Shown: positions 22,626 through 35,018, numbered from the stretch's first letter. The stretch is DNA of 64,000 nt from Chimonanthus salicifolius (GCA_013350335.1 CM023532.1:96320786-96384785), one strand, 5' to 3'. Numbers and translations: made by a program. Notes: generated from the sequence alone by a model not told the origin.

Positions 22626-23665
22626 ATGTCAGGACCCAATGCAAACCGAGCCAACTTTCGTGGGAGGAGGACTGGTCTTCTACCCCGTAACCTACCTAAC
22701 GAGGCGATAAAAGCGGCGGTTGAAGTATTTCAGCAGATAGCTGAAAATATGCGACGTCCGCCAGTCCAAACGCCAGAGGAGAGAGCCACCTCGGCTCTCA
22801 AGGAGTTCAAGCGTCCAAACCCGACTAGCTTCTCGGGAATAGAGGACCCCAGCGCTACAAGGAACTGGCTAACCCAGATTAGCCGAATCCTCAATACCCT
22901 AGCGATCGCCGATGATTTACGTGTAACCTTGGCGACTTATCAGCTTGAAGGGAACGCCTACGAATGGTGGGAGGCAAAGAGCTTGGTTCGTAATCACGAG
23001 CCAATGACTTGGGAGGAGTTTTCTGCAGCCTTTTTGGCCCGTTACTTTCCAAAGACGGTGAAGGAGGTGAGGAAGAGAGAGTTCCTCAACATTCAGCAGG
23101 GTTCAGATACGTGGCACAGTATGCCATGCGCTACATCGACCTGATGCAGTTTGTGCCATGGATTGCAGCCAATGAGGAGGAGAAGATCCAGCATTTCGAG
23201 AACGGACTTAGACCCTTCCTGCAGCGGCAAGTGGCCGGCTTAGTGTTCAACACTCTGGAGGAAATCATCGAGCGCGCTTCAAAGGTGGAAGCGGTTGACT
23301 CCATCAACCGGAGCACTGACAACTCTCAGAAACCTTCTTCCAACAAGAAGGCGAGGTTCAACCAGCAGAAGAAGCCTTTCTTCAGGAAGAGCCAACCTAG
23401 TGTGGGCCAGTCAAGTCGGTCTGACTCTCGGCCAATCGTGTGCTACACCTGCAATCAGCCTAGGCATACTTCTAAGTTCTGCCAATCTGGAGGAGAGAGG
23501 GCGTGCTTTCACTGCAAGCAGACCAGGCACCTATTCAAGGATTGTCCTTTTTCTGGTAAAGCGGCACCTTCGCAAGGCGTCGGAGTTTCCTTCTCTGTGG
23601 CGCAACCGTCTATCGGCAGAGGTTCTCAGCAGGCTTCCAGAGGATCAGCGACACCGAGGAACTGA
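22626..23665 (+). pseudogene. Chromovirus gag, frameshifted
   Basis: Capsid-type region from the ATG at 22626 (172 codons, with a Y-E-W-W-E segment and W-E-E-F-x-x-A-F typical of plant gypsy Gag), then a frameshift near 23100. The second frame continues to 23665 with two zinc knuckles of C-x2-C-x4-H-x4-C form (around 23440 and 23500). In both knuckles the residue before His is Arg where Gly is usual. Gag packages the element RNA into virus-like particles; this copy cannot make a single full-length product. Confidence 0.85.
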
Positions 23666-23734
23666 CCACCTCGGAACGATCAGGGGAGAGGACGAGGGCG
23701 TCCTCAAAGGAGAGTCTACTCTATAGGGACTCAG

Positions 23735-24325
23735 ATGGAGGAACCGATGGAGAACACGGTGATGGAAGGTACCCTTAATCTTTTCAGTCTTTTGGCTCGA
23801 GTGTTGTTTGGTACCGGTGCTTCGCATTCTTTTATCTCTAGAACTTGTTGTATTAGATTGGGTTTGAAACCGGTAGAAGTAGTTAACCCGCTAATGGTAG
23901 TTTCACCTTTGGGTAAGAAGGCTTTGGCAAACCAAGAGTGTAGGTCTTGTGTTTTGAAAATTAGCGGAGTGGAGTTGTCCTATGATTTTCTGGTTCTGGA
24001 AATGACGGACTTTGACATCATCCTTGGTGTGGATTGGTTGTCTGTTTTTGGAGTCTTGATAGACTGCTCTCAGAGGAGAATTTGTGGGGTCTCCTCAACC
24101 GGTGAGAGGTTTATGGAGAAGTTGGTACCCTATGAAAGGATGAGAGTCACTTTCTCTGGCCTTAGGGAGTATCCCGGTAGTGTGGTGGCAAGCATGGGTT
24201 GGGAAGATGTAGGTGGTGTAGGGTCTGTTGCTCCTCGGGTGGTGTGTGAGTTTATGGATGTTTTTCCTGACCAGTTGGCTGGGCTACCTCCAAGCCGAGA
24301 GATAGAGTTTGTTATAGATCTATAG
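23735..24325 (+). pseudogene. Chromovirus protease region, catalytic Asp replaced
   Basis: Retropepsin-like segment with F-G-T-G-A-S-H-S-F-I where plant gypsy proteases have F-D-T-G-A-S (position ~23810): Asp to Gly, expected to abolish cleavage. The downstream I-L-G-V-D-W-L motif (~24030) is intact. The frame ends at a TAG (24323-24325) just before the RT domain; the RT continues in the same frame. Confidence 0.85.
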
Positions 24326-25966
24326 CCAGGAACATCTCCAATTTCCATGGCACCTTATCGGATGGCACCGGCAGAGCAGAGAGAGCTAGCTACGCAGGTA
24401 GAAGAGCTTCTTAGTCTTGGTTTTATCCGTCAGAGCAACTCGCCGTGGGGCGCACCTGCTCTCTTTGTGAAAAAGAATGATGGATCGATGAGGATGTGTA
24501 TAGATTACCGGCGGCTTAACCAAGTAACTATTAAGAATAAGTATCCGTTGCCTAGAATAAACGACCTCTTTGATCTTTTGAGGGGATCGAAGTGTTTTTC
24601 GAAAATCGATTTGAGGTCGGGTTATCATCAGTTGCGGATTCGCGAGGAAGACATTCCAAAGACTGCTTTTCGGACGTAGTATGGCTTGTACGAGTTTGTT
24701 GTGATGCCTTTCGGTTTGACGAACGCGCCAGCCATGTTCATGGACTTGATGAATCGTGTGTTTCGACCGTATCTGCGAGAGTTCGTGATAGTCTTCATCG
24801 ACGATATCTTGATCTTTTCGACGTCAGAGGAGGAGCATGAGCGTCATCTGCGGATTGTTCTTCAAACTCTTCGGGAGCATCAGCTGTTTGCTAAGCTGAG
24901 CAAGTGTGAGTTTTGGTTGACTCAAGTGCAATTTCTGGGACATGTGGTGTCTCGAGGAGGAATCTCTGTAGATCCAGCAAAGGTAGAGACCGTGAAGACT
25001 TGGGAGAGTCCCAAGAGCATGTTCGAGATCCGGAGCTTTCTGGGATTAGCAGGATATTACCGAAAGTTTATCCCGCACTTCTCTCAGATCGCAGTACCGA
25101 TGACTCGGCTGACGAGGAAGAACGTCAAGTTCGAGTGGAGCGAAGCTTGTGAGAACGCATTCCAGGAGCTGAAGGAGAAGTTGACGACGTCTCCAGTGTT
25201 GGTGATACCCGAGCAAGGACGAGGTTACGATATTTATTGCGACGCGTCCAAGTTTGATTTGGGTTGTGTGCTGATGCAAGAGGGAAAGGTAGTAGCTTAT
25301 GGTTCCAGGCAATTGAAGAGACATGAGCAGAACTACCCGACTCATGATTTGGAGTTGGCAGCCGTTGTATTCTCGTTGAAATTGTGGAGACATTACTTAT
25401 ATGGTGAGAAGTTCAATGTGTTTTCTGATCACCATAGTCTCAAGTATATCTTCACTCAGAAAGACTTGAATATGAGGCAGCGTAGGTGGATGGAGTACTT
25501 GGGAGATTATGACTTCAGTCTCTCCTATCACCCAGGGAAAGCCGACGTAGTGGCCGATGCCTTGAGCCGGAAGTCTCACAGCGACGTGGCGAGAATGGCA
25601 TCCTTGCAATGGAAGATGCTCGAAGTTCTGTCCGAGTACGATCTGGAGCTGATCGAAGGAAGCGGGTCAGCAAGAATCCATAGTTTGGTTCTGCAACCCG
25701 AGGTAGTTGGATTGGTGTTGGAAGGACAACAGAGCGACCCAGAAGCGAAGGAGTTGGCAACTCAGCTTTCAGGAGGAGCGACTCTAGAGGACTGGAAGAT
25801 CAAGGCGGACGGAAGTCTGACTTTCAAAGACAGACTATTTGTGCCAAAGTCGGACGAATGCAGGAGAAAGGTACTTGATCACTTTCATCGATCTCGCTTT
25901 GCGGTGCATCCTGGTGGTACGAAGATGTATCGTGACTTCGGTGACTTTTCTGGTGGAAAGGTATGA
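24326..25966 (+). pseudogene. Chromovirus reverse transcriptase and RNase H
   Basis: RT begins after the TAG. It has the [11 protein letters not shown] motif (~24495), a TAG at 24677-24679 where an amino acid normally joins A-F-R-T to Y-G, the catalytic F-I-D-D-I-L (~24798), and G-H-V-V-S. RNase H follows from ~25190 with the catalytic D-A-S segment (~25240). The open frame from 24686 is 426 codons and ends in a frameshift at ~25940, within the integrase zinc-binding region. Confidence 0.9.
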
Positions 25967-27179
25967 AGCGCGAGGTAGCAGATTTTGTGTCCAAGTGCCT
26001 AACTTGTCAACAAGTGAAGGCGGAACATCAACGACCTGGCGGAAAGATGCAACCTTTGGAAGTGGCTGAATGGAAGTGGGAGCATATCACGATGGATTTT
26101 GTAACTGGTTTTCCTAAGTCTCCTAAGAAGACGACGCTATTTGGGTAATAGTCGATCGATTGACGAAGTCAGCTCACTTTCTACCGATCAAGAAGACGGA
26201 TTCTTTGGCTACTCTAAGCAGATTATATTTGAAGGAGATAGTCAGATTGCATGGAGTACATATATCCATTGTATCTGATAGAGACCCGAGGTTCGTGTCA
26301 AGGTTTTGGCAAGGATTGCAAGAAGAGTTGGGGACTAAGCTATGCTTCAGCACTGCTTTTCACCCTCAGACGGATGGTCAGTCAGAGAGAACCATTCAAA
26401 CTTTAGAGGATATGCTAAGGGCTTGTGTGATGGATATGCGGGGAAGTTGGGAAGATCACTTGCCTTTGATCGAGTTCGTCTACAACAACAGTTATCACTC
26501 CAGTGTGCAGATGGCACCCTACGAGGCTCTGTATGGCAAACCTTGTAGGTCACCTCTTTGTTGGACAGAGGTAGGAGACAAAGCGCTACTAGGACATGAT
26601 CTAGTGCGTGAGACGTCAGAGCAAGTTGAAGTGATCAGACAGCGTCTCAAGACAGCCCAGAGCAGACAAAAGAGTTATGCTGACAAAAGGCGACGACCTT
26701 TGGAGTTTGCAGCTGGCGACCGAGTTTTCTTACGTGTGGCACCACGTCATGGACTGCAGTGGTTCGGGCGCAAGGGAAAACTATCACCTCGATATGTTGG
26801 ACCCTTTGAGATCTTGAAGAGAATAGGTGAAGTGGCCTATCAATTGGATCTTCCTCAAGCTTTGGAGAGAGTGCATAGTACGTTCCACGTGTCTATGCTA
26901 AGGAAGTACGAGCCTGACCCGTCGCATGTGATCAGTTTCGAAGATATTGAAGTGTCAGAGGACTTAACGTTTGAGGAGGCACCAGTCAAGATACTAGAAC
27001 GTCGGACTCAAGAGCTTAGGAGGAAGTCTATACCTCTAGTGCGAGTGTTGTGGCAACATCGCGACGTGCAACATGAGACGTGGGAACCAGAATCGACGAT
27101 GCAGAAGCTGTACCCTGGCTTGTTCACAGGTCAAGAAGGTAGAGTTTGTTCTAAATTTCGGGACGAAATTTTCTTTTAG
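25967..27179 (+). pseudogene. Chromovirus integrase with chromodomain
   Basis: HHCC zinc-binding remnant (C-L-T-C at ~25998), a frameshift near 26130, then a 339-codon frame from 26160 carrying the integrase core: D of the DDE triad in V-D-R-L-T-K-S, second D in S-D-R-D-P-R-F (~26275), E in T-D-G-Q-S-E-R-T (~26385). The GPY/F-type segment (Y-V-G-P-F-E-I) lies at ~26795. The C-terminus has a V-L-W-x-H-R-x-x-x-x-x-T-W-E chromodomain-like segment (~27045-27100) ending near Y-P-G-L-F. The chromodomain is known to guide integration to heterochromatin in chromoviruses. Confidence 0.9.
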
Positions 27180-27189
27180 GGGGGTAGGA
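27172..27189 (+). other. Polypurine tract region
   Basis: TTCTTTTAGGGGGGTAGGA immediately before the 3' LTR TG (27190). The G-run and AGGA form the plus-strand primer expected here, and the pol stop codon lies within it. Confidence 0.75.
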
Positions 27190-30100
27190 TGTAATACCCT
27201 GCCCCAGATTTGGCGAGTTTTAGCTCGTTAATCTTGGTTAACCAGTTAATCTCAGAGATTTTGGTTAGGGCTTCGAGGAAAGCCCAGGTTTGGCCCGATC
27301 TGAGCCCGAAAACTCAGTAATTCAGCTCGTCGAGCTGGAGGAGCATTTTGGTAATTTACCACTTGTCGTGTATAATTTTATAAATTGTGTAATTTTTTGA
27401 ATATTATTGGTGAATAATGTTCTCCTTAATGAAGGATTTACATTTCTGATTTTAAAATAAAATTATTTTCAGAAAATGATATTTAAATATCGCCCGTCAA
27501 AACCCCGAAAGGGAGTATTAATTATTTTAAAGGGTTTTGAAAATGAAATAAAATTTGAAATTTGTATTTTATGGTAGACCATTTTAAGAATGGTCTAGAT
27601 ATTCCATTTCATCTCAAAATGATGTTTCTAAATTGTTTATTTTAACAATTCTTTATTTAAGTAAATAGTATAAATTTATGGTTTTTATTTAAATAAATGG
27701 TTTTTAATAAGATTTAAAATCTGAAATTTTTATGGTGATTAAGATTTTTAAAACCCAACCTATCTGTAAGGTTGGATTAAATTTTTGAGCTTTTGAAATT
27801 ATTGTTTTAGTTAAAAATCAGGTTTTTATCAAAATATGACCCTTTTTGCAAATATTGGAAAATGGAAGGGCTGATCTGCAAAAGTAAACCTGCGGTTTAC
27901 TGTAGCAGCGTCTCAGCCACCGCAGGCGCATGCCCTGCTGCCCGATTTTCCGGTGATTTCGCCCGTCGTCGGGTCCCATCGCGCGTGCCGGATTTCCCGG
28001 CCGAAAAACCTATAAATTCCTGCTTTCCCCATCTGTTTTAACTCCCAAAACTTCTTCTCTTCTCTCTGTCTCTGTTCTCCAAAAACCCAGCCGGCCGACC
28101 CTCTTTTAGTAAACAGTAACTTAGAGGGAGATTTCAAAAGAAAATCCGGATTTCAGCCCAGAAACTCAATCCAAGGTAACCACTGCATTCCCCTTTCAAT
28201 TTCGATCGGTTTTGAATAAAAAATTTTTGAATTTGGCTCGTATTTTCATTGAGAAAAATGATTGCAAAATTTAGAAAACATTTTAGGGTTCCTCGTATCA
28301 GTGAGCTTCCAGTGTTAAGATCGGATGGCTCACTGAGTTTCAAAGCTTCAAACCTCTCCCTATGGAAAGAGGACTCCCGGAGGAATCCATTGGACCGGTC
28401 AGATATAAAAACCGAGTCCAGAAAATAACCCTTTTGCCATTTTCGATTTTACTGTTCACCTGCCGTTCACTGTCTGCAACAGACAGTGAACGAGGAAGAA
28501 GAAAAAGAAAAAAAAAATATTATTATTTTATTAAAAAAACAATATATATATATATATTTTTTTTTATTTGATATTATGGTTGCTCATATTTTTAAATGTT
28601 AGTTCTCATCGAAGAAAAAAAATGAATAAATAATTAAATAATTAAATATTATTAATTTATTCAAAAAAAAAATTATTTGAGATTATAGTTGCTTATGGTT
28701 TTAAATGTTGGTTCCCATCGAAAAAAAAAATAAATAAATTAAATAATTAAATATTATTATTTTATTCCAAAAAAAAAATTATTTTGTTAGATTATGTGAT
28801 GTGATGTTTAGTACCTCTTTTTGTTAATTAAAATTGTACTAACCCTCTTCTCTTATTATTTATAGTGTAAATATTATTGTATCCGCTTTCAGTCCGACAC
28901 TAGTCGGGAACTGAGTGATTCACTTTCAGGCCGGCACTATAGTCGGGCACTGGGTGACCTCGAGGCCTACTCAAAATGTCAGCTCTGGTCCTATCCAGAA
29001 GACAACCGAGAAGTGATCCGAGGATCTAGACCTCACTCAATAAGTCAATCTGGTCAATGCCCAGAAGACAATATGAGTTTGGACTGAGCCCCTTTTATTA
29101 TTATATTATTATCTTGTGGATAATTTAAAAAGGATAGAAACCAAGTTCCATATACCTCGGATATTTTGTGGGAAAACGTGAGATTTCAAAATACTACTCG
29201 TGTGTACGTATTTGATCTGTATATTGATTGTGCACTTGTGTGTTGTTTGAACAGAGACCGCATAAACCACACATAAACGGTGAGGGAACTTAACTCTGCA
29301 GATTTTGTAAACAAGTGTTATATTGAGCAATGAGTGGTTTCGGTTTTGATGAACCCACTCATGTGCCTATACATGGTGCACTACGGTAAGAGTGCTGTGA
29401 TGATTATGGTATTACGATGTTGATCGTATGTGTATGTAAAACTGCTTCCACGTACCTGAGCTATTGAACCAATATCGGCCATATGAGAGATGGTTTATGT
29501 CTACTGGACCATGGGCGGACCATGCTGTCGTCAGTTGCTGACTTGAGGGTGTCAGTATCGGCTAAGTTTAAGAGCCGGAGATGTACTTGCAAGGATGTAT
29601 TTTGACCGTATCGGGACTTAATACTAGTCTCAGTGTAGTCGGCGGGCGTTACGGTGGATAATGGCAGTGGTTTAATGATGTTGATATATTACTTGAGTTA
29701 TGCTTATTTTTCTATCAAGCATGTGATATTGAACTGTTGCCAACCTGTTTTATATTTACTTAATTTGCATTGTTAATTATCCTTCACTGGGCTAGTTAGC
29801 TCACACCACTCACCTTTCAGGCGATGAACCCGAAGAAGGAGGACCCTCTCTTTCAGGCTTAGGGCGATTAAGCTAAAGCAGTGTTTTGGGATTCCCCCGG
29901 AGAGGAATGCCCTGATCTTTCCCTGTTGGTTCTTGGAACCATTGTCCTTTTTTTTTGTACCGGATGTGGTACTTAATCTCCATTTGATGTAATAGGCTAT
30001 GTTGCCTTCTGAGACAATGCTTTTGAATGATGAATCAATGAGTGATTTTATTTTGCATTGCATTAATCAATGTTGGTTTTGATTGAGCATGTTATGTATT

Positions 30101-30283
30101 GATGTTGTTGTATCTTGGTTTTTGGGAAGCACATGGTACATGTTTGAGTCCACTTGACGGGCTAATGTGTAACCGCTGGGCCTAACTGTTGATCCGGCCC
30201 AGTAAGAATGCTTGTGGTTCTGTTTATCTTCAAAAAAAATATCAGTTGCATTCCGCGCCCACCAGTCGGGTCGGGGCGTGACA
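27190..30283 (+). repeat. 3' LTR, 3094 bp
   Basis: Near-identical partner of 19427-22483. Contains ~40 bp near 29632-29672 (starting GTCTCAGTGTAGTCGG) absent from the 5' LTR, and lacks ~13 bp near 29146. Ends GTGACA followed by the CACCT TSD (30284-30288). Confidence 0.95.
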
Positions 30284-33200
30284 CACCTTTTTCAATGGAA
30301 TATTAAGAGGATGGTGGAATTATGGATTAACTGGAGCCCAAAGACTTGAAATAGAGAGTGCTGTCAAAATGGATGAATTTAGAAGAATCCTTTATAGAGA
30401 CAAAACCACAGGAAACTTAGTTGACCCCAATATTAAGCTTGAAGCAAGTACTAGTCAAATTCCTGATAATTGGGAAACTCAATCTGATTGTGTTAGTGTC
30501 TTGCTTCTATGCATCCTCAATGAATTCACTGGAGGAATTGCTCTAATTAAGGAGAAAAATAGACAACAATTACATCGCTTGAGATGTAGAAATTGAGGAG
30601 AATTTCGTTGGTATAGAGATGTATTCTTATCAAAAGTCTACCAACTAAATGATTGTAATTCTGATATTTGGAAAGAAAGATTTATTTCAGGATTACCACC
30701 CTTATTTGCTAAAAAGGTGCGTAATTCCTTGAGAGAAGAAATGCATGGTACTATTAATTATAGTATGCTGACGTTCGGAGGAATTATATAAAGAATTAAC
30801 AAAGTTGGCATGACTCTTTGTACTGATTTAAATATCAGTAAACAAGCTGAAAAAATGAGAAAATATTCTGGAGATAAAGAATTAGGAGATTTTTGTTTCT
30901 AGTTTGGTTTAGATCAAACACCTGAATCAAAGAGAAAACCCTCGCGTTCTAGATTTAACCCGGATAGGAGAATCAAAATGGTAAGAAAATATAAACCCGG
31001 AAGATATAAAAAACAGAGAAAATTCGATGACCTCATCCCATTCAAAAGAAAATCCGATGACCTCATCTCATTTAAAAGAAAATCCGATGACCTCATCCCA
31101 TTCAAAAGAAAATCTAGAAAATATTTCAAAAAGAAATATATAAAAGAAAATGTTCCAACTTGTTATACTTGTGGGAAAAAGGGTCATTATTCAAATATAC
31201 ACTTTAAAAAAGAAAATCCTTCTAAAAAGAAACTTTGAAAAATCAATACCAAAAATGAAGAGAAAAATACTGAAAAAGAACAATCTGATTCAAATTCCTC
31301 AGAAGAAGAAGAAGAATATGAATCTGATTCATCAACTGACCTTGAAAAAAATAGTACCCAGGTTCAGCTCATTAAACAATTCCAATCATGTACATGTCAT
31401 TCAGATGATAAAGAATCTGATGGAGAATAGTCGATACTATCTGATGAAGATCTTGGTATCCACATTCGTGTCCTCACAGCGCCTCAAAAATTACTTTTAG
31501 AAATGGTTGATAACATACCCGATCCAGAGAAAAAACTTTAATTTTTAAATGAAATTTCAAAATTGGGGAGAGGAGAAGAAGGAGAAAGTTCACAAAAAAA
31601 AAATTTCCTTTGAAGAAGATGAAAATGGTGATAAAGCACTATATTATCCAAAAAGGATAAAAGAGAAAGAAACATTTCACACATCAACCTATTCAATAAT
31701 TGACCTTCTGAATAGAGCAGAAAAAATCCATACTATAAATAAAACCTTAACTCTCTCAGACTTAAAAAGAGAATTGAATGATCAGAAGAGAGAACTCCGT
31801 GAATTAAGAATAGAGTTAACCAAAAAACAAAATGAGCTTGATGAAAGATTAACTTGGTTAGAAAATGATGGTGCTATTGAAAAATATGATGGAGAAAAAT
31901 TTGTCCAAAGAATTAAAGGAGAAATTAGCAAAATCTCTACTGGTGTAATTCCTACAAAATGTATTTACCAACAGTGGAGAGTTCAAGAAAAATAAAAATA
32001 AAAAACTTTCAGAAGATTGTCAATGCCATAATTGACACTAGTGCAGACTTAAATGTTATCAGACTTGGAATCGTTCCTATTGAATTTACAAGTGAATCAA
32101 AACAATTTGTTTCTGCTGCTAATGGAATGACTATTTCCATAGAAAGAAAAATCCCTAATGTTCATGTTTGCATGAAAGGAGTATGTGTTGCTTCACCCTT
32201 TATTATTTCAAAAGATATTGTTAATGATGTACTCCTTGGATCCCCATTTATTCTTCAAATCCAACCCTTTTCTGTAACAACAAAAGGAATTTCTACAAAT
32301 ATCAAAGGGATTGAAGTAAATCTTGATTTCATAGATGATCCTTGTGAAATGAAAATCCAAAGGATAAATCAAGTTATCGCCACTAGAGAAAATTACATAA
32401 ATGGACTAAAAAATGAAATTAAATCTGTCCAAATGACAAAAGAATTAGAGAAAAAAGAATTTAAAACAAAATTAGAAGAATTCACCAAACAGATTGAAGA
32501 AGAATGCTATTCTGAATTACCATCAGCCTTTTGGAATAGAAAAAGACATATAGTAAGACTACCATATGTAAAAGATTTTAATGAAAAAGATATTCCTACT
32601 AAAGCTCGTCCATCCCAAATGGATGCTGCTCATTTAAAGCTTTGCCAAGAAGAAATCAATGATTTTTTGAAGAAAAGATTAATCAGAAAAAGCAAATTCC
32701 CTTGGAGTTGTACGGCATTTTATGTTGAAAAGGCTGCTGAAATCGAAAGAGGAGTTCCAAGATTGGTAATCAATTATAAACCATTAAACAAAGTTCTTCA
32801 ATCTATTAGGTATCCTTTGCCTAATACTCAAGATTTGCTAAACAGATTAAACAATGCCAAAATATTCTCAAAATTTGATTTAAAATCAGGATTTTGGTAG
32901 ATCTAGATAAAAGAAGAAGATAGATATAAAACTGCATTCACTGTTCCAATGGGGCATTATGAATGGAATGTTATGCCTTTCGGATTGAAAAATGCTCCGT
33001 CTGAATTTCAGAATATTATGAATAATATTTTCTCGTCTTACACCCAGTTTGCCATTGTTTACATTGATGATATTCTTATCTTCTCAGAATCTGTGATACA
33101 ACATTGGAAACACTTGGATATTTTTAAAGGAGTCATAAAAGAAAATGGATTGACTTTATCTAAAAGAAAAATGAATCTCTTTCAGCAGAAAATCAGGTTC

Positions 33201-33891
33201 TTAGGATTTGAGATCCAAGACAAAAAAATAACTCCAACTAATAGAGTTATTCAATTTGCTGATAAATTTCAGATGAAATTAAGGATAAAAATATGTTGCA
33301 AAGATTTCTTGGATGTCTAAATTATGTTGGAGTTTTCTATCAACATTTGGCAAAAGATAGAAAACTTCTCCAAGAAAGGTTAAAGAAAAATCCTCAGGAA
33401 TGGTCTATCCATCACACTAAAGCAGTAAAAAAGATTAAAGAAAGAGTTAAAAATTTTCCTTCTAGATATCTATCTAACCCAGAAGCTTTTAAAATAGTTC
33501 AAACTAATGCTTCTGATATTGGATATGGTGGAATCCTCTTACAACAAAAAGACTTAAAAGAAGAATTAATAAGATTTAATTCTGGATTATGGAATAAAGC
33601 ACAAAAGAAATATTCAACCATAAAAAAGAAAGTTCTTGCCATGTTATTTGTGTGACAAAATTCCAACATGAATTATTAAACAAAGAATTTCTCATCAGAG
33701 TGGATGCTAAAGCAGCAAAAGAAATTCTAAAAAAAAATGTCAAAAATCTTGTCTCTAAGAAAATATTTGCTAGATGGCAAGCCATTCTATCAGGTTTTGA
33801 ATTTAAAATTGAATTTATTAATGGAAATTTTAACTCTCTCCCTCACTTTCTTACTAGAGAATTTCTTCAGGGACGACAAAATGGCAAGTAG
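30284..33891 (+). pseudogene. EPRV ORF1 copy 3, 3' part: coat protein, zinc knuckle, protease, RT, RNase H
   Basis: Resumes the coat-protein core directly after the TSD. In order: core (~30300-30900), basic region with an expanded 30-bp repeat (31021-31110), zinc knuckle C-Y-T-C-x4-H-x4-H (~31165; the last Cys is His), acidic linker, coiled-coil-like segment (~31700-31900), protease with D-T-S-A-D instead of D-T-G-A-D (~32035), RT with Y-I-D-D (~33065) and RNase H with N-A-S-D where D-A-S-D occurs elsewhere (~33505). Stops lie at ~30596, 30789, 30901, 31236, 31428, 31540 and 32898; frameshifts near 31590, 31990, 33272 and 33640. It ends at a TAG (33889-33891) inside the 11-nt overlap with ORF2. 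Confidence 0.9.
31021..31110 (+). repeat. 30-bp unit x3 in the basic coat-protein region
   Basis: Three tandem 30-bp units (31021, 31051, 31081), each encoding a ten-residue stretch of the S-D-D-L-I-P-F-K-R-K type in frame. The copy at ~39930-39960 has a single unit. Confidence 0.9.
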
Positions 33892-35018
33892 CTCTTCCCC
33901 GTTCATGAAGAAAAAAAGGCAAGAGAAATTGGCAGATCAAGTAGAAAGCCAAAAGGGTTTTACTCTAACAAAAGACCCAAGTCAATCAGAATTATATCTT
34001 TACACTGGTAACAGAATTCTTATTACTTCAGATTGTCTTATGGAAGAAAGATCTGTTGAAGATAATGTTTATTTTCTCTTTGGCAAGGGGCTTCATTATT
34101 ATTCCCCTAATAAAAGGAAAATCAGAAATTGGTATCTCAATATTTTACATCATACGAAAAGTGTCCTCATCTTCCACAATAAGAATGCAAATGGTATCAT
34201 CACTTACTCAAAGTTCACTGTTCTCAAAATCCTTACTGAGGAAGATTGGGATGGTCCCTTATACATGACAAAATCAGTCCAACTATACAATTCGACTGAG
34301 TTCTTTAATTATTGGGATTATATTGATGCTTGGAAATTTGTTTTGATGTGGAAAAATACCAGTATAGTCATTCCTGGTTCATCAGATTTAAAGAAGAAAG
34401 TCCTGATGTCATGCCTATCCACCGCGGTGTTCCTTCATGGTTTCTCTTTACTTGGTGGTCATATTTTGGTGCTTCTCAGAAAACCCTTCTTGATAATTTT
34501 CGTTATTTATTTATAAAGTTCTGTGAAGTAGAAGAAAAGGTTCCTTGTGAAGCATTTAATGTTCTTCACTTCTTTGCAAAGTTCCATATTCCATACATTT
34601 TCCAGTGGAAGTTTGAAGTAAAAAAGAACTTTTTCAATCTTCCATCTTTGTACCAGACTTTTTACCAAAAGTGGTGGCCTAAGATTGAAAATGATACTTA
34701 TGAGAGAATTCTGAATCAAATCTCTCCTCCTATTAAAGAAGAAATTCCTCTTCCTGAAGAAAAACCTTTTGAGAATGAAATGGTCATGGCTGATCTCTTG
34801 GCCAAAAAGATTGCCAAAAAAATTGCTCGAGAAAAATCTCCTGAGCCAATGGACATGTCTGTTGACTCCGTCAATTTTGAAGAAAAGATTAAACAAATTT
34901 TAGAAGAATATCTCCCAAAGAAAAAAGTTAGTGATCATGATTGGGATAGTAATCATGATCCAGAAGAAAATCTTAATGATGAAGTTGTGCCCCTTGAAGA
35001 TCTCCATCCTCGGTGGGT
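33881..35018 (+). pseudogene. EPRV ORF2 copy 4, C-terminus replaced by minisatellite
   Basis: Starts at the ATG within ATGGCAAGTAG, overlapping the ORF1 stop. A one-base deletion near 34355 shifts the frame; the rest is open from 34330 to 35022. Features along the protein: Ser-rich start, S-Q-S-E-L-Y-L-Y block (~34 residues in), aromatic W-F-L-F-T-W-W-S-Y-F segment, F-Q-W-K-F-E-V segment, then an acidic Glu/Lys-rich tail. Viral homology ends in the H-P-R-W segment at ~35018, where minisatellite sequence begins. Family unknown to me. Confidence 0.8.

Larger units (their letters stand above)
19427..30283 (+). mobile_element. Ty3/gypsy chromovirus (Tekay/Del-like), 10.86 kb, nested in EPRV ORF1
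   Basis: Complete element with LTRs starting TGTAATACCCTGCCCC and ending GGGGCGTGACA, tRNA-iMet primer-binding site, gag with two zinc knuckles, protease, RT-RNase H, integrase ending in a chromodomain-like segment, polypurine tract and 5-bp TSD. Order PR-RT-RH-INT plus a chromodomain and ~3-kb LTRs fit the Tekay/Del clade. The coding region has several frameshifts and stops, so this copy is not autonomous. Its position inside viral coding sequence shows it inserted after the EPRV. Confidence 0.95.

Noticed and set aside
30284..33891. Methylation-driven C-to-T decay as the sole cause of EPRV stop codons
   Set aside because: Some stops fit CAA/CAG to TAA/TAG or TGG to TAG, but others are GAA to TAA or AGA to TGA, so the spectrum is mixed and I could not count it reliably by eye.
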